Below are positions 32,097-37,542 of a stretch of 37,542 nucleotides of DNA, in pieces. Made by a program: the position numbers and the translations under genes. The notes beneath the pieces were generated by a model. That model saw only the letters and a list, made by a program, of their open reading frames with translations, was not told where the DNA came from and searched no databases. Each line of letters begins with the position of its first letter. Within the stretch, counting starts at the first letter, position 1. The DNA is from Planctomycetia bacterium (GTDB lineage Bacteria; Planctomycetota; Planctomycetia; Gemmatales; HRBIN36). The stretch is from positions 252,224 to 289,765 of the forward strand of contig JAEUIE010000044.1 in assembly GCA_016795155.1 (NCBI GenBank), given 5' to 3'.

Positions 32097-35000
32097 ATGG
32101 CTGCTCCTCAACCTAAATCCAGTCCAGTCAAGTCAGGAACTGTCACGCCACTTCCACCATCCAGTTCAAACCTTGCTCATTCCGAAAGTGATTCCGGCAG
32201 CGCACCGCTTACCCCAGAATTACTGACAAGTTATAACCAGTCACATTACCGGCTGTTGCTATGGCTCTGCGTGCTGATGGCTTTTGTGCTCTCTTGCTTT
32301 CCCATCAGCGATCCCGATATCTTCTTCAGCTTGCAGACCGGTCGATTGATTGTATCCCCTGAAGCTGGCGAAAATTCTCAGCCAACCAACTTCCCGTGGG
32401 GCAAGGATCCCTACGGCTACGCAGAAGGAATCGACGCGCCGTGGTATCACACAGGCTGGCTGGGTGATGTCATCATTTATCTGCTCTACCAGACTGGTGG
32501 CGGACCTTTGCTGGTTCTGGTACGGGCACTACTGGTCGCATGGCTGGTCTGGCTGATTATGAACTCCGGCTCCCAATCTGTACCACGATTCTGGACAGTG
32601 CTGGCTGTATTCCTGGGCGTCCTGGTACTTTCACAACGTCTCTATTTCCGAACGGAACTTTTCAGCCTGGTCTTGCTGGGTGTTACTCTTGTCGCATTGA
32701 CCAAACAACCTGGCAACCGACTTGCTGCCTTGCATCGACTGACTGCCAACCGGTGGTACTGGATATTGCCTATCCTGTTTCTTCTATGGGTGAATCTCGA
32801 TGGATGGTTTTTCCTCGGACTTGCCGTTGTCATCATTTGGTGCATTGGCAGTTGGCTGCAGCAGTCAACCGTCGGAAAAGCTCAATGCAAAGCCTTGACG
32901 ATAGCAACTCTTCTCAGCTTAGCTGCCTGCTGTGTTTCCCCATTTCATATTCATGCATTCCTGCAGATACCAACCTGGCTTTATCCACCCACTGCAACAG
33001 AACTCCACAATCGCTTTGTGGAGCAAAAGGCAAATAATCCCAAACTGCGTATGGCGGAACAGCTAAGGTTGTTCACTTCTCCGTGGGACAATGAGTTCTT
33101 TGATCATGTGCGTGCCGATACTCTGAATTCGATAGCTAACGAAGCACCATTACTGCCTGCGTTTTATCCTAAGAGCCTGTCGCTTTCAGAATGGGCCTAC
33201 TACCCGTTCTTCATTCTGATTCTTGCATCGCTTTTCATGCTGCGTGGCCGGTGGTCGTGGGCCAGTTGCCTGGTTGCCTTGCTGTTCGTGATACTGGGAG
33301 CCTGGCAAAGCCGATTGGCAGGCTTTCTCGCTGTCGCAGGCATGACACTGGCAGTGCTCCATTTTCAAGGTGGTGCTTTGCCGACCCCGTGGATGAATCG
33401 ACTTGCCATACTTGGAAAACAACTATTGTGCCTGGTACTCGGCTTGGCCATTCAGATCATCTGCCTGCTTCATCTGATTCCGACACCCGATGTATCACCC
33501 TCCTCTCTGGGTCATATACATCCACGCGGAGCGTTTGGATTGGCATTCCGTTCTGACTCTGCAATACAGCAAGCCTGCGAAAAACTGGAACTCTGGCGAC
33601 GAACCTATCAGTTAGCTGGCAGGCCGTTTCATTACGACTGGACCGATGTGGTGGGTTATGATATCTGGTACAACCCGGGCAGCAGGCATTTCCTCGATCG
33701 TCGCCATGAAGTTCATACCACTGCCACCGTCAGCGATTTTCTTGCTGCCAATGATGCCATAGCCGGTGTGTTGTCAGATCCCTTGAAACCCGATGGCAGC
33801 AACCTCAGCAAAGTGTTTTCCCGGCAGGAACTCTGGCAGGGCATCTTCAAGAAATACGACATCAGCTATTTGATCGTCAAGAAACGTGGTTTCCAGAATG
33901 AACTGACTCGTGCCTTGCTCAGCGAGCGCGACCGCAACAACCTGCCTGTCTGGAAGCCTTTGCAATTGCAAAACGGGCAACTCTTTGCACTGGCTTGGAC
34001 AGGCTCGCAGCATTGGACCAAGCTTCAGGCACTGGAGTATGTCCCAGGCAACCAGGTTTTCAGACAGAATACCACAAGCACCAGCAAGGCAGAAACCAAA
34101 GCGCCATTCGGTACCTTATCGCATTTTCTGCTGGGTGACGCTTCTCGCAGACCTGCCGCACTCGATGAATCTGCCTGGCATATTTATTACACACAATCTG
34201 AAATGAGTGAGCTTATCGGCAATGAACTAGCCAGAATCGAGTCACTATTCAGTATCGTTGGCAATCTTGGACTTCGTATCGCCAACCCAATAAACATGTT
34301 GCCTCCAATACAAGTCTGGTTCAGTAACAGACAGCGATCAGCCTCGCCATTATTCCTGAGCTTGCAATCGGCCAGGCAGGCAATGGCTGATTTACCCGCT
34401 GATGCCACGCTGTTCCAGCGAGCAGAAGTCTGGACTCAATACCTGCAGGCAATTTCCCTGATGACCCAGTACGAGCAGGAATACACACCGCTGGCTGCGC
34501 GATACCGCGAACCGTTGCAGTTGTTTGCACTGCGACAGACAGCACTCGCAACTCTCGAAGCTCGATTGCCCAGTTCCATTCTGACCAATCTGCAACTGGC
34601 ACGCGCCTACCGCAGCGCCGGTGCTCTCGACGCCGCTCTGGAACATTGCTTGTATTTGCGTACGCTGGTGACCAGACAACGGCCTGACGATGCGGAAGGC
34701 CTCTACCGACGGCTAAGTGACGACTGCAAAAAGGAATTTGGTTTTTCCCCACTCGAACTCGAAAAAGAAGTCCAGCAACAACAGACAGGCTGGCAGAAAG
34801 CCGTCCATGAATCGGGCTGGGCACCACGCGATGGCAACCTCGAAAAAGACGTACTTAATCGTGCCGGAATGGCCATGCGGCTCGGTTTGCCACAACTCGC
34901 TCTACAGGAACTGATCCAGTCGGGAGTGAAGAATGCCGAAGCTGCTGTGCTTGCCTGCCAGATTTATTTCATGCTCGGACAGCATGATGTTGTCCTGGAA

Positions 35001-35435
35001 GAGTTCCTTAACCGTTCACCTGAAATCGTAAAAGCCCTGGGGCCATCTGAATATCATTACCGGGTATGTCTGGGCGAGTGGTGCCTGGGTCGGCCGGAGA
35101 AAGCAGCAGAACATCGTATTGCCCTGGCTAAATTCATGAACGATTCTGCTTTGCAGTCTGGACTTAATGCCGGCATGGTCAGCCTGTATGGCACCAGCAC
35201 ACAAAGCGTAGGCAGTATGTTGGGTGGCTCCATGCTGGCACAGCAGTCTGCATCTGATTCACTAGGCATCGCTGACCAGCAGGTTGCAGCAGGTCTCTTA
35301 CTTCTCGAAGCTGGCAAGCCACTACTGGCTGCAAAATATTTTGAACAGGCTATCTCTCAAACCGATCCCAATACACCCTGGCGTCCACTGATCGAAAGGT
35401 ATTACCAGCAGATCACTGGATCCAATCTGAAATAA
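32097..35435 (+). CDS. Large polytopic membrane protein with C-terminal TPR-like region
   Basis: A 1112-residue protein starting at ATG 32097, with ACAGG six bases upstream; the frame is open from a GTG at 32064 without ribosome site. Residues 1-50 are Pro/Ser-rich and cytoplasmic. From about 60 to 470 there are roughly ten hydrophobic helices. Just after the first comes SDPDIFFSLQTGRLIV and GIDAPWYHTGWLGDVIIYLL, the DPDxxxxLxTG-type segment seen in many uncharacterised GT-C-like membrane proteins. Residues about 490-700 are a soluble domain (YDWTDVVGYDIWYNPGSRHF), and from about 740 to the end the protein is helical with TPR-like units (QLARAYRSAGALDAALEHCLYLRTL; ACQIYFMLGQHDVVLEEFLN). A glycosyltransferase role is possible but not shown. 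Probably acts at the cell envelope. Confidence 0.72.
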   Translation: MAAPQPKSSPVKSGTVTPLPPSSSNLAHSESDSGSAPLTPELLTSYNQSHYRLLLWLCVLMAFVLSCFPISDPDIFFSLQTGRLIVSPEAGENSQPTNFPWGKDPYGYAEGIDAPWYHTGWLGDVIIYLLYQTGGGPLLVLVRALLVAWLVWLIMNSGSQSVPRFWTVLAVFLGVLVLSQRLYFRTELFSLVLLGVTLVALTKQPGNRLAALHRLTANRWYWILPILFLLWVNLDGWFFLGLAVVIIWCIGSWLQQSTVGKAQCKALTIATLLSLAACCVSPFHIHAFLQIPTWLYPPTATELHNRFVEQKANNPKLRMAEQLRLFTSPWDNEFFDHVRADTLNSIANEAPLLPAFYPKSLSLSEWAYYPFFILILASLFMLRGRWSWASCLVALLFVILGAWQSRLAGFLAVAGMTLAVLHFQGGALPTPWMNRLAILGKQLLCLVLGLAIQIICLLHLIPTPDVSPSSLGHIHPRGAFGLAFRSDSAIQQACEKLELWRRTYQLAGRPFHYDWTDVVGYDIWYNPGSRHFLDRRHEVHTTATVSDFLAANDAIAGVLSDPLKPDGSNLSKVFSRQELWQGIFKKYDISYLIVKKRGFQNELTRALLSERDRNNLPVWKPLQLQNGQLFALAWTGSQHWTKLQALEYVPGNQVFRQNTTSTSKAETKAPFGTLSHFLLGDASRRPAALDESAWHIYYTQSEMSELIGNELARIESLFSIVGNLGLRIANPINMLPPIQVWFSNRQRSASPLFLSLQSARQAMADLPADATLFQRAEVWTQYLQAISLMTQYEQEYTPLAARYREPLQLFALRQTALATLEARLPSSILTNLQLARAYRSAGALDAALEHCLYLRTLVTRQRPDDAEGLYRRLSDDCKKEFGFSPLELEKEVQQQQTGWQKAVHESGWAPRDGNLEKDVLNRAGMAMRLGLPQLALQELIQSGVKNAEAAVLACQIYFMLGQHDVVLEEFLNRSPEIVKALGPSEYHYRVCLGEWCLGRPEKAAEHRIALAKFMNDSALQSGLNAGMVSLYGTSTQSVGSMLGGSMLAQQSASDSLGIADQQVAAGLLLLEAGKPLLAAKYFEQAISQTDPNTPWRPLIERYYQQITGSNLK

Positions 35436-35442
35436 CCTCGTT

Positions 35443-35483
35443 TTCTCCCCACTCCCCTTGAGGGAGAAGGGTTGGTTTTTTTT
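35443..35483 (+). terminator. Intrinsic terminator after the large membrane protein gene
   Basis: TTCTCCC (35443-35449) pairs with GGGAGAA (35462-35468); an alternative CTCCC/GGGAG stem with a five-base loop also forms. A run of eight T follows at 35476-35483. Confidence 0.7.
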
Positions 35484-36441
35484 GTTAAACGCTCCTCCTC
35501 CAGCTGCCGACGATCCTGATCTGGCCAGTCTGTTCGAAGCCATACAAAAGGGTGAGCTTGAAAAGGTGGAAGCGCTGCTCAGGCAGAAGCCTGACCTGGT
35601 GCATGGCCGCGAAAAGGATGGCCAATCACCATTACACATTGCCGCGGAATATGATGATGCCAGGATTGGATTGCTCCTGCTGACCATGGGAGCTGATCCG
35701 CGGGCACGTTTCGGAGAAACGGGGCATACACCACTTTCGTGGGCAGTTACCTGTCATGCTTTGTCGTTCGCCAAAGCAATGGTTCACGCTGGAATCAAGC
35801 CAGATCTGTTCACCGCAGCAGGCATGGGGTCGCTGGAACTGGTGAAGCTCTGCTTCGACGACCAAGGCCAATTGCAACCTGACTCCGTAGTTACCGGCAG
35901 CACCAGGTTTGACCAGCAAGGTAACCGACTTCCCTGCCCGCCAATTTCACCAAGTGAACAGGTTGCCGATGCACTCTACATGGCATGCCGCAATGGTCAG
36001 TTGGAGATCGTGCGTTTTCTCCTGACGCGCCAGCCCGATCTGGCGTTCCGAGCTTACATGGGTGGAACCTTGTTGCACTGGGCCTACTTTGGCTGCAATA
36101 CTGATGTGATAAATGAGATGCTGCAGGCAGGATGCGATGCGACTGCACGCGATGACAATTTGAGTTGCATTCCAAAATCATTTGGAATCTGCACGCCTGC
36201 CAACTGGGGATTTCTGGAGCTGGTCGAACGTCAATTGAGACGTGACCCCACACTGGCCAACTTCATGGATGGCCAAACGAGTGCATTGCATGAAGCTGCA
36301 AGCAAAGGTCACGTTGAGATTGTGAAGTTACTCTTGCGAGCAGGTGTAAATCCCCAACTGTTGAATGGCACCGGCCAAACCGCAACGGACCTGGCAAAAG
36401 CAAACGGACACCAAGCCGTTGTCGATCTACTCTCAATATGA
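35482..36441 (+). CDS. Ankyrin-repeat protein
   Basis: A roughly 319-residue cytoplasmic protein of ankyrin repeats. The first repeat starts near DPDLASLFEAIQKGELEKVEALLRQKPDLVHGREKDGQSPLHIAAEYD, followed by MGADPRARFGETGHTPLSWAVTCHAL, then weaker repeats, and the clear last pair ALHEAASKGHVEIVKLLLRAGVNPQLLNGTGQTATDLAKANGH. This is a family recognised by the G-x-TPLHxAAxxGHxxxVxxLLxxGAD pattern. The start is not certain: TTG at 35482 (with GGGAGAAGGG upstream, spaced about 11) or TTG at 35458 inside the terminator stem; no ATG or GTG precedes the first repeat. Binding partner unknown. A weak start and position after a terminator suggest low expression or a separate promoter I cannot see. Confidence 0.8.
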   Translation: MLNAPPPAADDPDLASLFEAIQKGELEKVEALLRQKPDLVHGREKDGQSPLHIAAEYDDARIGLLLLTMGADPRARFGETGHTPLSWAVTCHALSFAKAMVHAGIKPDLFTAAGMGSLELVKLCFDDQGQLQPDSVVTGSTRFDQQGNRLPCPPISPSEQVADALYMACRNGQLEIVRFLLTRQPDLAFRAYMGGTLLHWAYFGCNTDVINEMLQAGCDATARDDNLSCIPKSFGICTPANWGFLELVERQLRRDPTLANFMDGQTSALHEAASKGHVEIVKLLLRAGVNPQLLNGTGQTATDLAKANGHQAVVDLLSI

Positions 36442-36454
36442 ACTCACGCGGATC

Positions 36455-36511
36455 GGGTGCCACGGTTTGCGTGTACGCACGCTAACCGTGCCAATTCACC
36501 GCACAGTTACT
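36455..36511 (+). repeat. 57-bp hairpin repeat, copy 2
   Basis: Same orientation as 31984-32040, with five differences. Stem: CACGGTT/AACCGTG then GCGTG/CACGC with a TACG loop. Compared with copy 1, T-A in the stem is replaced by C-G, a compensatory change. It starts 14 bases after the ankyrin gene. Confidence 0.75.
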
Positions 36512-36572
36512 TTTACGGCATGATTTTAGTTCTGAAGTCACTTTTTACGGTGGTACAAACTCAAGTTGATGA

Positions 36573-37316
36573 TTATTCAACGCTTTCAAGAAGTTCCTGA
36601 TTCACGCCCCATTTGCTAATAACATCCTTTTTGTCCCAGTATCGATAAATGAACTTGTTCTTATTCAAAAAACGGTGACACAATTGGAAGGTTGTTCCAT
36701 CATCAATTGTTCCCTCCACGTCTAATCCTCCTGCATTTCCGAAAGTTTCCAGAAGTCGATTGATGCGAATCTTGGTGCCGATTGGAATTTCTTTAATAAC
36801 AGTCAAGTGATATGGTGGCGAATATTCCGGATGGTTTCGATCAAATGAACACGGGGCCAACATGATGATTTCTGTACGATCCTGCCTATCGGTTATGTCT
36901 GCGAGTACCACTCTAGTTTTGGTTCTCCAAATCGTCCCTTGAAACTCCTTGAACTCGTACTTTTCTTCTTGGGTTACATCGAGTGGAGGATCAACAAAGA
37001 AACGACCCGGTAATACTAACATTAGCAGGAACAAGGAAACAGGAATGGCTATCGGAGCTACCTGGAAAATAAAAGCTGTTTTCAACCACTTCACACTTAA
37101 CATCACATATGCAAAAAGAGAGCAGACAAGGTAGATACCGGGATAAATCATCGTAGTGATGTAAAATGCAACCGGAATGAAAACAAGAGGCGCCTTAGGT
37201 CCTTTGTGTCCGATCGAGACCGAAAGACCCATTATGCCTGCAGTAAGAAACCCTGGCGTCAGAATGAGAAGGTAAGCGCACAGTACCCTAACTGATTCAA
37301 TACTTTTGATAGACAT
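36573..37316 (-). CDS. Hypothetical membrane protein
   Basis: A 247-residue protein of no recognised family. Three hydrophobic segments span the first 105 residues (about 10-30, 42-70 with a central YPGIYLVCSLFAY, and 78-102), and the last 140 residues form a soluble, beta-rich domain (EEKYEFKEFQGTIWRTKTRVVLADITDR, YHLTVIKEIPIGTKIRINRLLE). The soluble part has no signature I know. The ATG has only a weak GGAC upstream. It stands between the ankyrin gene and the transposon fragment. By eye more AT-rich than genes in the middle of the window. Confidence 0.65.
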   Translation of the reverse strand: MSIKSIESVRVLCAYLLILTPGFLTAGIMGLSVSIGHKGPKAPLVFIPVAFYITTMIYPGIYLVCSLFAYVMLSVKWLKTAFIFQVAPIAIPVSLFLLMLVLPGRFFVDPPLDVTQEEKYEFKEFQGTIWRTKTRVVLADITDRQDRTEIIMLAPCSFDRNHPEYSPPYHLTVIKEIPIGTKIRINRLLETFGNAGGLDVEGTIDDGTTFQLCHRFLNKNKFIYRYWDKKDVISKWGVNQELLESVE

Positions 37317-37406
37317 TTTTTAGTCCAGCGTTTTTAACTCCTGATATTAACCATTACCTTCTACTGAAGCCAACCTTAAATGATAACGAGCGTGCCAATT
37401 CACTAA

Positions 37407-37542
37407 GAGCATCTAACAAAAAGAACATTAGAGGAAATAGCCGCAGATGACGATGCACCCGAGTAGCATGAACGCTTCGTGGATGTCATCGCGTCGTTCA
37501 TAGCGAACCCGTAAGCGTCGAAATTGATGTAGCCAACTGATG
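37407..37542 (-). mobile_element. IS5-type insertion sequence (partial, one end visible)
   Basis: The right edge contains the 3' end of an IS5-type transposase gene. The IS end is probably at 37407 (GAGCATCTAAC..., possible terminal inverted repeat), preceded by CTAA (37403-37406), which fits the YTAR target duplication used by IS5-group elements. The other end lies outside the window, so neither repeat nor duplication can be confirmed. Confidence 0.6.
37428..37542 (-). CDS. IS5-family transposase, C-terminal 37 residues (partial)
   Basis: Reading from the right edge on the minus strand, the frame encodes ISWLHQFRRLRVRYERRDDI followed by HEAFMLLGCIVICGYFL and a TAA at 37428-37430. The phrase F-R-R-L-R-V-R-Y-E-R-R-x-D-I-H-x-A-F is the strongly conserved C-terminus of IS5-like DDE transposases (it includes the catalytic Glu helix region). 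The rest of the gene, with the DDE aspartates, is outside. The stop is normal, so there is no sign of truncation at this end. Confidence 0.85.
   Translation of the reverse strand, partial: ISWLHQFRRLRVRYERRDDIHEAFMLLGCIVICGYFL

Overview
The window reads as chromosomal DNA of a planctomycete, most likely from the Gemmata side of the phylum. The evidence is the set of lineage-typical families: a TIGR03067 domain protein, a DUF1559 prepilin-like protein with its C-terminal FADGS motif, a DUF1573 protein, a choice-of-anchor B protein with a PEP-CTERM tail, large secreted low-complexity proteins, and a tRNA-Ile/tRNA-Ala pair with no rRNA genes beside it. The assignment rests on family content only.

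Layout. 1-2833 (minus): an RND multidrug efflux pair, with the AcrB-like permease running off the left edge and its AcrA-like adaptor. 3024-7296 (plus): a secreted NTF2-like protein, a Gly/Arg/Pro-rich secreted protein with TPRs, and two small unknown proteins, one ending in a degenerate YHS-like domain. 7508-13343 (plus): a compact operon of a membrane-anchored metallophosphoesterase, a SulP anion transporter and an AspT/YidE-type antiporter. 13596-13755 (minus): tRNA-Ile and tRNA-Ala. 14057-17953 (plus): pyruvate phosphate dikinase, then a class I DAHP synthase, which both act on phosphoenolpyruvate. 18058-20155: three small or uncharacterised proteins. 20302-25989: an ABC-2 exporter ATPase and permease, an inverted PEP-CTERM protein, a tiny SelW-like gene, a second ABC-2 permease and a cytidylate-kinase-like protein. 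25979-27998 (minus): a four-helix membrane protein and an HTH protein with a C-terminal membrane anchor. 28554-31652 (plus): a tightly packed operon of an unknown anchored protein, DUF1573 and DUF1559. 32097-36441: a 1112-residue polytopic membrane/TPR protein and an ankyrin protein. 36573-37316 (minus): an unknown membrane protein. Right edge: the C-terminus of an IS5-type transposase.

The most notable observation is at 24004-24249. A GGGAGG Shine-Dalgarno five bases before an ATG opens a frame with an in-frame TGA at codon 11, in the context Cys-Met-Met-TGA, followed by a complete SelW/Rdx-type body. This is the C-x-x-U active site of a SelW-like selenoprotein, so the gene is best read as 81 residues with selenocysteine at position 11.

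Other structure outside genes: a ~100-bp hairpin-forming repeat family (three diverged copies), a 57-bp repeat present twice with a compensatory base-pair change in its stem, a perfect 18-bp palindrome upstream of the HTH membrane protein, and competing hairpins at 31744-31805.
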